From NCBI GenBank assembly GCA_030427405.1, contig JAUHXK010000003.1:62001-126000 (forward strand): 64,000 nt of DNA. The letters run 5' to 3'. The notes under the pieces were generated by a model. That model was given only the letters and a program-made list of their open reading frames with translations, was not told the DNA's origin and did not search any database. The DNA is from Alphaproteobacteria bacterium (GTDB lineage Bacteria; Pseudomonadota; Alphaproteobacteria; Rhodobacterales; Rhodobacteraceae). Positions within the stretch are counted from its first letter, which is position 1. Each line of letters begins with the position of its first letter. Shown piece after piece: positions 46,593 to 55,727 of this stretch. A program made the position numbers and the translations under genes.

Positions 46593-48022
46593 GCGCCCGC
46601 CTTCCGTTTGGGGGTTGTGTCATCCTGCGGCGACAGCAGGTGGCTCAGCGGCAGGCTGGCCTCGATCACCGTGCCGCTCTGCGCCCCGCGTGATGACAGA
46701 ATTCGCAAGGAGCCGTCAAGCTGTTCGATCCTTTCCTGCATGTTGCGCAGCCCGATACCGCTGTTGCCCGCGCCACGATTGCTGCCAAGCCCGCGACCGT
46801 TATCGGTAATCCGCATGGTCGCGCCTTTCTTGTGGCCACGCAGGTCCAGCGTGACGCGCGTGGCGCCGGAATGGCGTTCGATATTGGTCAGCGCCTCCTG
46901 CGCAATCCGGTAGAGCGCGATCTTGCTGTCCTGGTCAAGCCGGTTGCGGAAGACCACGGTCGTGAACTCGGTCTCGATGCCGGTGCGTTCGCGGAAATCG
47001 TCGGTCAGCGCCTTCAGCGCCGGGCCAAGGCCCAGGTCATCCAGGACACCCGGGCGCAGGTCGCGGCTTATGCGGCGCACCTCGGTGATCGCCGACACCA
47101 GGTGATCGATCCCCTTGTCCAGCGGTGCGCGCGCGCCTGCATCATCGCCGCGCGACAGCCTGCGTCGGGCATTGTCCAGTGCATAGCGCACACCAACCAG
47201 GATTTGGCTGATACCGTCGTGCAATTCGCGCGCAACACGCCCGCGTTCCTCTTCTTGTGCGTCGATCACGCGCTTTGTCAGGTCCTTGAGCTTGGCATCG
47301 GCCAAGCGTCGTTCGCGGATGTTTAGCAACATCCCAGACGCGAACACGATCAGCACCGCGGCCAGAACGATGCCGCCGATATACAGGAACGTCCGCTGCA
47401 CCCGTGCTTCGACCTCGGCGCGGGCATTGGCCACGGTGGCGACGATGTCATCAATGAAAACACCCGTTCCGACGGCCCATTGCCAATCCTGCAGGCCCAC
47501 GACATAGGCGATCATCGTCGCCTCTTCCCCGGTCGAAGGTTTCTGCCACATAAAGCTGTGCCACCCCGCGCCTTGCCGGGCCAGCCGGATGAATTCGTCG
47601 ACAACCGGTGTGCCGTCGCTGTCTGTCAGCCCTTCCCAGTTGCGGTTGATGAATTCCGTCTGGCGCGGGCTGACCAGGTTGTTGCCGTCATAGTCATAGA
47701 CAAAGAAGAACCCATCCTTGCCATAGATCATGGCCGACAGGATCTGGGTCACCAGGCTTTTGGCCTCGGCGTCGTCCGGGTCAGCGCGCCCATAGATATA
47801 GGCAAACCCGTTGCGCGCCTGGGTGACATAGTTTCTCAACTCGGCTTTCTTGGCTTCGATCAGCCGCCGTTCAAGCGCCTGAATCTCGCGCTCGGCCGTT
47901 GCGCGGGATTCGTACGCCACCATGAAGGCAATCGCGGCCACAGCCAGGATCAGCGGGACCGCAGCCACCAGCGACAGCTTTTGCGCATAGGTCAATGAAA
48001 CAAGATTGCGGAATCCTCTCAT
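46589..48022 (-). CDS. Cache-domain sensor histidine kinase (HisKA_3 type)
   Basis: A 477-residue membrane kinase. Two membrane helices (about 17-37 and 212-233) flank a periplasmic single-Cache domain of the sCache_2 type, with YGKDGFFFVYDYDGNNLVSP and the closing WQWAVGTGVFIDDI. Such domains bind small carboxylates. The kinase core has the HisKA_3 box EEERGRVARELHDGISQ (phosphoacceptor about H268) and an ATPase domain with NIERHSGATRV and ITDNGRGLG. It heads a two-gene operon with the NarL-type regulator. An upstream ATG at 48058 is possible. It is divergent from the TRAP operon and may sense its substrate. Confidence 0.92.
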   Translation of the reverse strand: MRGFRNLVSLTYAQKLSLVAAVPLILAVAAIAFMVAYESRATAEREIQALERRLIEAKKAELRNYVTQARNGFAYIYGRADPDDAEAKSLVTQILSAMIYGKDGFFFVYDYDGNNLVSPRQTEFINRNWEGLTDSDGTPVVDEFIRLARQGAGWHSFMWQKPSTGEEATMIAYVVGLQDWQWAVGTGVFIDDIVATVANARAEVEARVQRTFLYIGGIVLAAVLIVFASGMLLNIRERRLADAKLKDLTKRVIDAQEEERGRVARELHDGISQILVGVRYALDNARRRLSRGDDAGARAPLDKGIDHLVSAITEVRRISRDLRPGVLDDLGLGPALKALTDDFRERTGIETEFTTVVFRNRLDQDSKIALYRIAQEALTNIERHSGATRVTLDLRGHKKGATMRITDNGRGLGSNRGAGNSGIGLRNMQERIEQLDGSLRILSSRGAQSGTVIEASLPLSHLLSPQDDTTPKRKAGA

Positions 48023-48271
48023 GGTCGAATCGATACGCAAGCCGGGCGCCAAATGCAAAAAGATTGGGCGCGGGGGTGCGCCGCAGGCCGAAAATCTGGC
48101 CCTGTGCCGCCTTTTCCGGCAGAATTTCTTACCCGAAATCGCAAAAACCCGTGCGGTCTACGCAGTAATAGGTATTCCCTTTGCTGCCCCTCCCATTAGT
48201 CTGGCGCGCATTGGAAACGACTGGTTCCGGCCTGGGCCGGAGCAAACAGTATGTAGGGGAGGACTACTCAT
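48023..48271. promoter_or_regulatory. Divergent control region between the two-component genes and the TRAP operon
   Basis: About 249 bases between divergent starts. The near-symmetric TACGCAGTA at 48159-48167, inside an AT-richer stretch, is a candidate site for the adjacent NarL-type regulator. CCGGCC-TG-GGCCGG at 48227-48240 could form a hairpin in the dctP mRNA leader. GGGGAGGA precedes the dctP start. Confidence 0.4.
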
Positions 48272-49354
48272 ATGGATCGTCGTAAGTTTCTGAAAACGTC
48301 TGCTCTGGGCGGCTCGGCTGCCGCAGCGACTGCGCTGGCGGCTCCGGCTTATGCACAGGGCAAGCGCACGCTGACCATGGTGACATCGTGGGGCCGTGGT
48401 CTTGCGGGCGTGTTCGACGCGGCACAGCGTTGTGCCGACAGCATCACCACCATGTCGGATGGCAACCTGAATGTTGAAATCAAGGCTGCTGGTGAACTGG
48501 TTGGCGCGTTCGAAGTCTTTGACGCCGTTTCGTCCGGTCAGGCCGACATGTATCACGCGGCTGACTATTACTTTGTCGGCCAGCATCCGGGCTATGCCTT
48601 CTTTACCGCTGTTCCGTTCGGCATGACCGCGCAGGAACTGGTGAACTGGTACTACCAGAACGGCGGCATGGAGCTGCATGATGAGCTGGGCGAAATCTTC
48701 GGCCTGAAATCCTTCCTGGCCGGTAACACCGGCGCGCAGGCAGGTGGCTGGTACTCGAAAGAGATCAACAGCCCCGAAGATTTCAATGGTCTCAAGTTCC
48801 GTATGCCTGGCCTGGGCGGCAAAGCCCTGGGCAAGCTGGGCGCATCGGTCCAGAACATTCCGGGTTCAGAGGTGTACCAGGCACTGTCCTCGGGCGCGAT
48901 CGACGGCACCGAGTGGATCGGACCATGGGCCGACGAAAAGGCCGGTTTCCAGGAGATCACCAAGACCTATTACACCGCGGGCTTCCACGAGCCGGGTGCG
49001 GGTCTGTCGCTGGCAACCAACCGCGAAGTGTTCGACGGTCTGACCGCGGCGCAGCAGAAGATCATCGAGATCGCCGCCGCCGAAGCACACCAGTGGAACC
49101 TGTCGCAATTCCTGGCCAACAACGGTGCAGCCCTGCAGCGTCTGCAGGCGGGCGGCGTCAAGGTCATGGAATTCCCGGATGCCGTCTGGGACGCGTTCGG
49201 CAAGGCCAGCCAGGAAGTTCTGGACGAAAACATGGGCGACGAGCTGTTCAAGAAGATCCACGACAGCGCCATGGAATCGATGGCTGCATCGTCGGCCTGG
49301 AACAACCTGTCATCGGGTGTCTACACCGCACAGCGCGACCGCGTACGCGGCTAA
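48272..49354 (+). CDS. dctP: TRAP transporter solute-binding protein (DctP), Tat-exported
   Basis: A 360-residue periplasmic receptor of the DctP/TakP/lactate-binding type. The N-terminus MDRRKFLKTSALGGSAAAA is a twin-arginine signal (RRKFLK), so the protein is probably exported folded. KFRMPG holds the conserved arginine that binds the substrate carboxylate; SEVYQALSSGAIDGTEWIGPW is the metal and substrate loop characteristic of the 2-oxoacid/lactate-binding subgroup. It binds an organic acid in the periplasm and passes it to DctQM. It is the first gene of dctPQM, with an attenuating hairpin after it. Confidence 0.94.
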   Translation: MDRRKFLKTSALGGSAAAATALAAPAYAQGKRTLTMVTSWGRGLAGVFDAAQRCADSITTMSDGNLNVEIKAAGELVGAFEVFDAVSSGQADMYHAADYYFVGQHPGYAFFTAVPFGMTAQELVNWYYQNGGMELHDELGEIFGLKSFLAGNTGAQAGGWYSKEINSPEDFNGLKFRMPGLGGKALGKLGASVQNIPGSEVYQALSSGAIDGTEWIGPWADEKAGFQEITKTYYTAGFHEPGAGLSLATNREVFDGLTAAQQKIIEIAAAEAHQWNLSQFLANNGAALQRLQAGGVKVMEFPDAVWDAFGKASQEVLDENMGDELFKKIHDSAMESMAASSAWNNLSSGVYTAQRDRVRG

Positions 49355-49378
49355 ACAGCCACCGAAAACCACATCGGT

Positions 49379-49398
49379 TCCCCCGCCCAAGCGGGGGA
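49379..49398 (+). terminator. Hairpin between dctP and dctQ
   Basis: TCCCCCGC-CCAA-GCGGGGGA is followed by GCCTTTCC. In the 121-base gap between dctP and dctQ it could stop part of the transcripts or protect dctP mRNA, giving more binding protein than membrane subunits. Confidence 0.6.
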
Positions 49399-49475
49399 GC
49401 CTTTCCTGTTGCTAATGCGCGGACCCATCAATTCCGCCTAAAACAGCAGAGCAACTGACGCGACCTGGGGACAAC

Positions 49476-50402
49476 ATGCAGGACGAAAACGGTATCTCGT
49501 TCTTCGGCGCCCTGTGGAATGGACTGATCTGGTTCATTCAGAACATTGCCGAAGCCTTCATCAATTTCGGATACGCGATCACGCATCCGCAACTCTGGCT
49601 GGACTGGTCGGACAAAGAGGCGATCATGCGCTTTGTCTATTACGGCGGGTCGGTCGAGTTCTTCTTTGTGATCTTCGCCTTGTTTCTGGTGCTTACGGCC
49701 ATCGGGCTGTATTTCCGGAACTTCATGTGGGGCATGGTGCGGGTTCTTGAAGGGTTCGCCAACACGACCGGACGGTTCTTTGCCTGGGCCGGGTTGCTGA
49801 TGGTCATCCAGCAGATTGTCATCGTGTTCATGCAGCGCGTCTTTGCACGGCCGGACATGGCCTTTGGCTTTGGCATCCCGATCCAGATGGATATCAGCTG
49901 GTATGCCGAGGAACTGAAGCTGTATAACGCCATGGTTGTTTGCCTGTGCTGCACCTACACCTTTGTGCAGGGCGGTCACGTACGCGTTGACCTGATCTAT
50001 GCCGGGATCAGTCACCGGGCCAAGCGCGTGGTCGACATGTGCGGCGCGGTTCTGTTCATGATGCCGATGGCGGTGCTGACCTGGATGTATGGCTGGTACT
50101 TCATGTGGCGCCACCTGATCGTGCCGAAACCGTCGGCCAGCGACACGCTGGACCGCCTGGTGGCCAAGTCGCGCGCGCTGCGCTGGAACGTGGAAACCAT
50201 CGGGTTCAGCCCCAACGGGTTCAACGGGTATTTCCTGTTCAAGATCCTGCTGATCGCGTTTGCCGCCATGGTGTTCCTGCACGCAATCGCATTCCTCTAC
50301 CGGTCGTATCTCGAGTTCGTCGAAGGGCCGGAAAGCGTTGGAAAATACCTCGACAGGGACAGCCTGGGCGAGGGTGAAGAAGCCTACGAAGGCACTCATT
50401 AA
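49476..50402 (+). CDS. dctQ: TRAP transporter small membrane subunit (DctQ), long form
   Basis: A 308-residue DctQ, longer than the usual 160-190. The DctQ core, with four membrane helices, lies at about 95-290 (YNAMVVCLCCTYTFVQGGHVRVDLIYAGIS, the family's RVDL/RVDV-like motif). An extra N-terminal part of about 80 residues contains one or two hydrophobic segments (LWNGLIWFIQNIAEAFINF, FFFVIFALFLVLTAIGLYF). The C-terminus is acidic. The gene ends 17 bases before dctM, so the two are co-translated membrane partners. The extension mirrors the enlarged DctM partner. Confidence 0.88.
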   Translation: MQDENGISFFGALWNGLIWFIQNIAEAFINFGYAITHPQLWLDWSDKEAIMRFVYYGGSVEFFFVIFALFLVLTAIGLYFRNFMWGMVRVLEGFANTTGRFFAWAGLLMVIQQIVIVFMQRVFARPDMAFGFGIPIQMDISWYAEELKLYNAMVVCLCCTYTFVQGGHVRVDLIYAGISHRAKRVVDMCGAVLFMMPMAVLTWMYGWYFMWRHLIVPKPSASDTLDRLVAKSRALRWNVETIGFSPNGFNGYFLFKILLIAFAAMVFLHAIAFLYRSYLEFVEGPESVGKYLDRDSLGEGEEAYEGTH

Positions 50403-50419
50403 GGACGGAGACCAAGACA

Positions 50420-52774
50420 ATGCTATTCGGACTTGATGGCGTCGAGATAGGCCTCATTATCGTATTCTTCTGCCTGTTCGGCGGAATCCTGTCGGGCTTT
50501 CCGGTGGCTTTCGCCATCGGCGGGGCCGGTATCATCTCATTCGGAATAATCGCCGCGCTGGATAGTGCCGGTTTGCTGATTCACCAGGCAATCGACACGG
50601 GTTCGCAGGCTTATCGTGACGTGGTGAACTCGGGCATCAAGCCGGACGTCATCTCGGTGTTCCGATTCCCCGACCTGCCAAGGATCGCCGAGCCGGTCTT
50701 TTCCGCAGGCTGGGAAACCGCGCTGGACCGCAACGTTTCGTTCATCGTGAACCGTATGAACGAGCGGGTTCTGGCCGGGCAATCCATCGAGACCCTGCTG
50801 GCCGTGCTGATGTTCGTGCTGATGGGGATCACCCTGGAACGCTCGAAAATCGCCAATGACCTGCTGACCACGATGGCGCGTGTCTTTGGGCCGCTGCCCG
50901 GTGGTCTGGCGGTGTCGATTGTTGTGGTGGGCGCATTCCTTGCAGCCTCAACAGGCATCGTGGGCGCCACTGTTGTGACGATGGGCTTGCTGGCGCTGCC
51001 AACCATGTTGCGCAACAACTATTCGCCGGAACTGGCGACGGGTGTGATCGCAGCGTCCGGTACGCTGGGGCAGATCATTCCGCCGTCGATCGTGATCGTT
51101 CTGCTGGGCACATTGGCGGGGGATCTCTATTCGACCGCCCAGGAAACCCGTGCGGTCGAAGCCGGTTGTACCGACGCGCTGACCTATCTGGGGGAACCGG
51201 CCGTTGTGTCCGTCGGAACCTTGTTCCAGGCCGCGCTGTTGCCGGGGATCATGTTGGCGCTGCTTTATGCGCTGTACGCGTTCGGTTACGCGCTGCTCAA
51301 CCCCGACAAGGCACCTGCGGTTGCCATGACTGGCGGAAGCGGTGAACCGATCACCCGCGCCGAAGGCCTGACCTGGCTGCTGGCCGCGCCTGTCGGTCTG
51401 ATTGCCGGTGCGTTCCTGCTGGGCAGCGTCGGTGTGATCGGCAGCCAGAACATCACGGTTTCGGGCTTTTCCGATGTCGGGCAGGGCGCATCGCTGCGGA
51501 CAAATGTCTCGGCCGAGTGCCAGGCCTCGATGATCGAGCTGCATGGTCAGTCGGCCTGGGATCAGGCCGTGGCCGAGCAGGAAGCGATTGACGAAGCGGG
51601 TGGGGTATCCCAGGCGGAACGCCTGAGCGAGGAAGACCTTGTCCTGGCCCGCGAGGCCAAGATTGCCGCAGCGGCCCCGATCGGGACCGGTGTTGCCGTT
51701 ATCGTCGTGCTGTTGGGCCTGACACTGGTTCTGGGTCGGGGTATCGCCCCGTCGCGGTCGGCCCAGCCCCTGATTCTGGGCGCGATCGGATTGTTGTTGA
51801 TGTTGCTGGTGGATGTTCTTCTGGTGGCACCGACAACATCGTCGGGGGCGGCGTTCCTTTTGCTGGCCTTGCCTTTTGCGCTGGCCATCTATGGCTGCAA
51901 AGAGGCTGCCGCACGCTGTGCGACCAATGACCTGATCCGCGTGGTCTTTCCGCCGCTGGTCCTGATCATTGCCGTTCTGGGCTCGATCCTGGGCGGTGTC
52001 ACCAACCCGACACCTGCCGCGGCACTGGGTGCGGGCGGGGCCATCATGCTGGCGGCCTATCGCAAATTGCAGGATGAGGGCCGGTCCGGGAAGATCATCA
52101 TCTGGTCGACCTTTGCCGTCATCATCTGCCTGCTGATGGGGGTGAATTTCGACCTGCGTATCAACCAGGGTGGTGTTTCCGCCGAAACCTGGATCGCGTT
52201 CTTCATGGCCTATGCCGCGTATCTGTACGCGCTTTTCGGCCTGTTGTTCGGGTGCTGGGTTCTGTTTGCCAGCGGGGTTCTGACCCCGGTCGTGCGCGAA
52301 ACCGCCAAGGTGACGTCGATGGTCTTTACCATCCTGATCGGGTCGCAGTTGCTGAACCTTGTGGTGATCTCGTTCGGCGGAGAGCATTATATCCAGCAGT
52401 TCCTCAAGAGCTTCGACAACGAGTTCACGGTCTTCCTGATCGTGATGCTGGTGTTGTTCTTCCTGGGCTTCGTGCTGGATTTCCTCGAGATCATCTACAT
52501 CGTTATCCCGATTGTGGGGCCGGTCATCTATGGCGGTTCCTTCGATCCGAAATGGGTGACGATCATGGTTGCGGTCAACCTGCAAACCTCGTTCCTGACG
52601 CCGCCCTTCGGGTTTGCGCTGTTCTATCTGCGGGGTGTGGCACCCAAAGAGGTTACGACCGGTCATATCTATCGCGGGATCATTCCCTTTGTTCTGATCC
52701 AGGTGGTCGGGATCGGGATCTTGTGGTTCTTCCCGTCGATCGTAACCATCGTGCCGGACCTGATCCCCAACTGA
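50420..52774 (+). CDS. dctM: TRAP transporter large membrane subunit (DctM) with a long central insertion
   Basis: A 784-residue DctM; the family is usually about 430. The first half of the transporter core ends with ASGTLGQIIPPSIVIVLLGTLAGDLY (about 210-240), and the second half resumes at GGVTNPTPAAALGAGGAIMLAAYRKL (about 515-545), then QLLNLVVISFGG, the LGFVLDFLEIIYIVIPIVGPVI motif and TPPFGFALFYLRG. Between them lie about 270 residues with extra hydrophobic segments and an acidic soluble stretch (about 355-410, two cysteines less). The frame is unbroken and in-family on both sides, so this is insertion rather than a sequencing fusion. It moves the substrate with Na+ coupling. Confidence 0.9.
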   Translation: MLFGLDGVEIGLIIVFFCLFGGILSGFPVAFAIGGAGIISFGIIAALDSAGLLIHQAIDTGSQAYRDVVNSGIKPDVISVFRFPDLPRIAEPVFSAGWETALDRNVSFIVNRMNERVLAGQSIETLLAVLMFVLMGITLERSKIANDLLTTMARVFGPLPGGLAVSIVVVGAFLAASTGIVGATVVTMGLLALPTMLRNNYSPELATGVIAASGTLGQIIPPSIVIVLLGTLAGDLYSTAQETRAVEAGCTDALTYLGEPAVVSVGTLFQAALLPGIMLALLYALYAFGYALLNPDKAPAVAMTGGSGEPITRAEGLTWLLAAPVGLIAGAFLLGSVGVIGSQNITVSGFSDVGQGASLRTNVSAECQASMIELHGQSAWDQAVAEQEAIDEAGGVSQAERLSEEDLVLAREAKIAAAAPIGTGVAVIVVLLGLTLVLGRGIAPSRSAQPLILGAIGLLLMLLVDVLLVAPTTSSGAAFLLLALPFALAIYGCKEAAARCATNDLIRVVFPPLVLIIAVLGSILGGVTNPTPAAALGAGGAIMLAAYRKLQDEGRSGKIIIWSTFAVIICLLMGVNFDLRINQGGVSAETWIAFFMAYAAYLYALFGLLFGCWVLFASGVLTPVVRETAKVTSMVFTILIGSQLLNLVVISFGGEHYIQQFLKSFDNEFTVFLIVMLVLFFLGFVLDFLEIIYIVIPIVGPVIYGGSFDPKWVTIMVAVNLQTSFLTPPFGFALFYLRGVAPKEVTTGHIYRGIIPFVLIQVVGIGILWFFPSIVTIVPDLIPN

Positions 52775-52796
52775 TGGGGTCGGGACAGTCAATGGA

Positions 52797-52825
52797 AAAG
52801 GGGGGCCTGAGGCCCCCTTTGCTTT
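52797..52825 (+). terminator. Terminator of the dctPQM operon
   Basis: A GGGGGCC-TGA-GGCCCCC stem flanked by A and T runs, then GCTTT, lies about 25 bases after the dctM stop. Confidence 0.8.
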
Positions 52826-52836
52826 GGTGCGGGGGC

Positions 52837-52903
52837 AGAAGGGGCCAGCCCCTTCTTGGCCGCTGGCCAATTCATCCCCGGGATATTTTTGTGCCAGGTG
52901 AAG
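52837..52903 (-). repeat. Intergenic block-hairpin element, copy D (reverse orientation)
   Basis: Read on the minus strand, a block at 52903-52877 (starts CTTCACCTGGCACAAAAATA, then TCCCGGG) is followed about 20 bases later by the hairpin AGAAGGGGC-TG-GCCCCTTCT (52856-52837). It has the same order as copies A-C and lies between converging dctM and the VOC gene. The block is more diverged than A or C. Confidence 0.7.
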
Positions 52904-52909
52904 TGCGGA

Positions 52910-53299
52910 TCAGGAGAACTGGATAAGGTCCCACCGGTTGCCAAAAGGATCGCGCCAGACCGCCACCAGGCCATAGGATTCGCGGCGTGGGGGTTCTTCG
53001 AAATGCACGTTTCTGGAAACCATGTCCGCGTGGTCGCGTTCGAAATCATCGGTTTGCAGGAAGAAGCCGACGCGCCCGCCGGTCTGGTTGCCGATCGCGG
53101 CCTGCTGATCGCCGTCGGCCGCGCGGGCCAGCAGCAATGCGCAGCCGTCAGAGCCGGGCGGGGTGACCAGCACCCAGCGCTTGCCCTGACCCAGATCGAT
53201 ATCGGCAGTCAGGTCAAAATGCAGGGTTTCCGTATAGAAAGAGATGGCCGCATCATAGTCAGGCACCACCAGGGTTGCAGCGTGTAGGTTTTGGCGCAT
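52910..53299 (-). CDS. VOC-fold protein
   Basis: A 129-residue vicinal-oxygen-chelate protein (glyoxalase/bleomycin-resistance superfamily). LHAATLVVPDYDAAISFYTETLHFDL and FGNRWDLIQFS are typical first and last strands; VGFFLQTDDFERDHADM is the second module. The position of potential metal ligands is not complete (terminal Glu replaced by Gln/Asp), so it may not be a classic metalloenzyme. It lies six bases after bpt on the same strand and is probably co-transcribed with it. Confidence 0.78.
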   Translation of the reverse strand: MRQNLHAATLVVPDYDAAISFYTETLHFDLTADIDLGQGKRWVLVTPPGSDGCALLLARAADGDQQAAIGNQTGGRVGFFLQTDDFERDHADMVSRNVHFEEPPRRESYGLVAVWRDPFGNRWDLIQFS

Positions 53300-53305
53300 T
53301 CGGGA

Positions 53306-54130
53306 TCACCCCTTGGTGGGATGACGGTCGGGCAACTGGATATTGGCAACCTGTTCGGCAATCGGTGGCGAGGCAAGCGGGTCGCGATCCTTGCAGGAAA
53401 ACTGTTCGGGGTTCTGGATCGATTGCCAGTGCCCCTGATGGTAGATTTCGAGCCCTGAGAACTTGGCCTTGTAGCCCATTTTCGGGCTGCCGGGCACCCA
53501 ATAGCCAAGATAGATATAGGGCAGTCCGGCCTCGCGGGCGATGTCGATGTGATCGAGGATCATGTAGGTGCCCAGCGAGTTTTGCGGCAAGTCCGGGTCG
53601 TAGAACGAATAGACCATGCTGAGCCCGTCATCGAGCACATCGGTCAGGCTGACGGCGACAAGTGCCCCGGTTTCGGGATTTGCGTATTCGACGACGCGGC
53701 TGCGGATCGGCGTTTCCTCGATCATCGCGGCAAATTCAAACACGTCCATATCGGCCATGCCGCCATCGGCGTGGCGCGTGTCGAGGTATTTGCGGAACAG
53801 GTCATATTGTTCGTCCGTGGCCCAGGGCGAGGTGGCGCGCCGTTGCAGATAGCCATTGCGCCTTGCAGAACGTTTCTGGCTTTTGCTCGGGCGAAACTTC
53901 GAGACATCGATCCGGGCTGACAGGCAGGCTGCGCAGTCGCTGCACGAGGGGCGGTAAAGCACGTTTTGGGACCGGCGAAACCCCTGTTGCGACAGGGCGT
54001 TGTTCAGCTGATCCGCGCTTTCGCCTTGCAGGGCGGTGAACAGCTTGCGCTCCATCCGGTCCGCCAGATAGGGGCAGGGCTGGGGGGCTGTCACGTAGAA
54101 TTGTGGCGCAATAGGCAGCGTGTGTCGCAT
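53306..54130 (-). CDS. bpt: Aspartate/glutamate leucyltransferase (Bpt)
   Basis: A 274-residue aminoacyl-tRNA-protein transferase that adds Leu to N-terminal Asp or Glu, making substrates for the N-end-rule protease ClpAP. N-terminal [19 protein letters not shown] and the cysteine-rich [18 protein letters not shown] are diagnostic, as are [21 protein letters not shown] and the C-terminal [20 protein letters not shown]. The start at 54130 gives the normal family length; the frame continues far upstream without conservation. It follows the RDD and DUF2852 genes on the same strand. Confidence 0.94.
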   Translation of the reverse strand: MRHTLPIAPQFYVTAPQPCPYLADRMERKLFTALQGESADQLNNALSQQGFRRSQNVLYRPSCSDCAACLSARIDVSKFRPSKSQKRSARRNGYLQRRATSPWATDEQYDLFRKYLDTRHADGGMADMDVFEFAAMIEETPIRSRVVEYANPETGALVAVSLTDVLDDGLSMVYSFYDPDLPQNSLGTYMILDHIDIAREAGLPYIYLGYWVPGSPKMGYKAKFSGLEIYHQGHWQSIQNPEQFSCKDRDPLASPPIAEQVANIQLPDRHPTKG

Positions 54131-54207
54131 GTCGGTCCTGTGTTTCCTCGGACCGGATGATAGCAACCGTTCCGAGGGCCGCCAAGTGTTTCGGGGCAGG
54201 CGGGGGT

Positions 54208-54639
54208 TCAGGCGCGCTGGTTGATCATCACGGTTCCCAGGAACGCATCGGTCAGACCCTGGCAGCGGGCGCTGGTCAGCATCATGATGACGGAAATGAT
54301 CTGGATGACCGGGATGGCCATGCTGACGAAATACCCCGCCGTATGGGCAAGCGCTTGGCCGCTGTTGAGGCGTTCGCCGAACGGGTCGCGCAGTTCGATC
54401 CCCATGAACCGCATGCCCAACGTGGCCGAGCCACCCGATAGTGTCACCACGCGGTAGACAAAGCTGATGACCGCATAGATCAGGGCCAGGATCAGCAGCC
54501 CAAAGCCGAAGGTCAGAAAGATCGCCACGGTGCAAAGAAGCGAGACAAAAGCGACATCAAATATCCAGGCAAAAAAGCGTTTGATCGCCACCGATTGGTA
54601 GAATTCGGGCTGGCGGTCAGGGTCAGGCAAATGGTTCAT
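54208..54639 (-). CDS. RDD-family membrane protein
   Basis: A 143-residue integral membrane protein of the RDD family with three hydrophobic segments. The motif that gives the family its name appears as [17 protein letters not shown] (Arg and Asp in the first helix), and [17 protein letters not shown] is the conserved loop after the second. Members may bind lipids or ions; function is mostly unknown. It lies in a minus-strand set DUF2852-RDD-bpt-VOC with gaps of about 70 bases. Confidence 0.9.
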   Translation of the reverse strand: MNHLPDPDRQPEFYQSVAIKRFFAWIFDVAFVSLLCTVAIFLTFGFGLLILALIYAVISFVYRVVTLSGGSATLGMRFMGIELRDPFGERLNSGQALAHTAGYFVSMAIPVIQIISVIMMLTSARCQGLTDAFLGTVMINQRA

Positions 54640-54671
54640 TTCACGGTGTCCGGCAATAGGGTGGTCGGGGG

Positions 54672-54706
54672 CGCCCTGCCGGATATGTCGCCGGCAGGGC
54701 GTTTTT
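54672..54706 (+). terminator. Strong hairpin with T-tract facing the plus strand
   Basis: CGCCCTGCCGG (54672-54682) pairs with CCGGCAGGGCG (54691-54701), followed on the plus strand by TTTTT. Both neighbours (DUF2852 and RDD) are on the minus strand, so the T-tract is on the opposite strand, as at 7438. Confidence 0.65.
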
Positions 54707-54710
54707 GCAA

Positions 54711-55133
54711 TCAGGCGGGCTCGCCTTTGGGTGCATCATCATGGGTGTCGCTTGCGCGTTCGTTCATGAATGCATCGAACTCGGCCTTGTCCTTGGCTTC
54801 GCGCAGGCGATGCAGGAAGGCTTCGAATTCCTGTTGTTCGCGTTCCAGCCGGGCCAGCGTATCGGATTTATACGCGTCAAAGGCGCTGTTGCCGGACGGT
54901 TTCATGGCGCTCATGTGTGAGTGCCAGGTTTTGCGGCGGCTGCAGGATTTGCTGAACATGCGTTTGCTCCAGATCATATAGGCAAGAAGGGCAAGGCCGA
55001 TGGGCCAGAAGAAGATGAAGCCCAGAACCATGACTGCGATCCAGGCGCCTTTGCCCTTGTCGTCAAGCCAGGCCTCACAGCGGTACAGCCAACCCGGGTT
55101 GTTTGGGGCGGCAGGGTCGGACAATGCAGTCAT
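54711..55133 (-). CDS. DUF2852 membrane protein
   Basis: A 140-residue protein of the DUF2852 family, frequent in alphaproteobacteria. One long hydrophobic stretch (GAWIAVMVLGFIFFWPIGLALLAYMIW) could be a single span or a hairpin; it is followed by a basic loop and a coiled-coil segment (LEREQQEFEAFLHRLREAKDKAEFDAFMNER). The start MTALSDPAAPN follows GGGAGACCCGAA; a longer frame begins at 55166. Function unknown. It heads the minus-strand set with RDD, bpt and VOC, and is divergent from the DUF4440 gene. Confidence 0.85.
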   Translation of the reverse strand: MTALSDPAAPNNPGWLYRCEAWLDDKGKGAWIAVMVLGFIFFWPIGLALLAYMIWSKRMFSKSCSRRKTWHSHMSAMKPSGNSAFDAYKSDTLARLEREQQEFEAFLHRLREAKDKAEFDAFMNERASDTHDDAPKGEPA

Positions 55134-55288
55134 TTCGGGTCTCCCGTTGATGTAAATGGTGTTCACATTGATCTAGATGGGCGTTTTTACGGGCGTTGCA
55201 AGAGGGCGATGTTAAAAAGTTTTACATAAAAGCGCGTGCCGGTATTCTGGCGGTTGACGCAAGCGGCGATCACGCGCATTTTTCGGCC

Positions 55289-55678
55289 ATGGAACCAATT
55301 GAACAGATACCGGCGCCGTCGCTTGAAGACATCCTGACACTTGAAAAGAAAGTGTGGAGCGCATTGGTGGACGGGAATGCCGAAGCCGACCGGGCCTTGC
55401 TGAGCGCGGATTTCCTGGGCGTCTACCCCAGCGGGTTTGCCAATCGGGATGACCATGTCGGGCAGTTCGCGGATGCGCCGACAATGGCCGAGTTCCGGCT
55501 GAGCGATGCCCGTCTGCGGGTCGTGGCCAGCGGGGTCGTCCTGCTGTCCTACAGGGCCGATTATCTGAGGCCGGGTGCAACCCGGCACGAGGCAATGCTG
55601 ATTTCGTCGCTTTGGGAAAGGCGCCATGATGTCTGGGTCAACAGCTTTAGTCAGGACACGCCAGTAACTGGCGGGTGA
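55289..55678 (+). CDS. DUF4440/NTF2-like protein
   Basis: A 129-residue protein with an NTF2-like fold of the DUF4440 type: LEDILTLEKKVWSALVDGNAEADRALLSADFLGVYPSGFANRDDHV, then VVASGVVLLSYRADYLRPG and SSLWERRHDVWVNSFSQDTP. Such pockets bind small ligands or catalyse isomerisation and hydration, but the family is too broad to name a reaction. The upstream in-frame codons to 55196 show no conservation. It is followed by glnE. Confidence 0.8.
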   Translation: MEPIEQIPAPSLEDILTLEKKVWSALVDGNAEADRALLSADFLGVYPSGFANRDDHVGQFADAPTMAEFRLSDARLRVVASGVVLLSYRADYLRPGATRHEAMLISSLWERRHDVWVNSFSQDTPVTGG

Positions 55679-55727
55679 AGGGTTTGCCCCATTGACGTTG
55701 CGGCGCGGCGATGCGCAATTTGCAGCT

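Noticed and set aside
50420..52774. DctM length explained as an accidental fusion or sequencing error
   Set aside because: The frame is continuous, both halves are normal DctM core, and the partner DctQ is also enlarged, so a true insertion is more likely.
50948..52870. Minus-strand open frame of about 640 codons opposite dctM
   Set aside because: Gln/Asp/His/Arg-rich shadow of dctM with no domain features.
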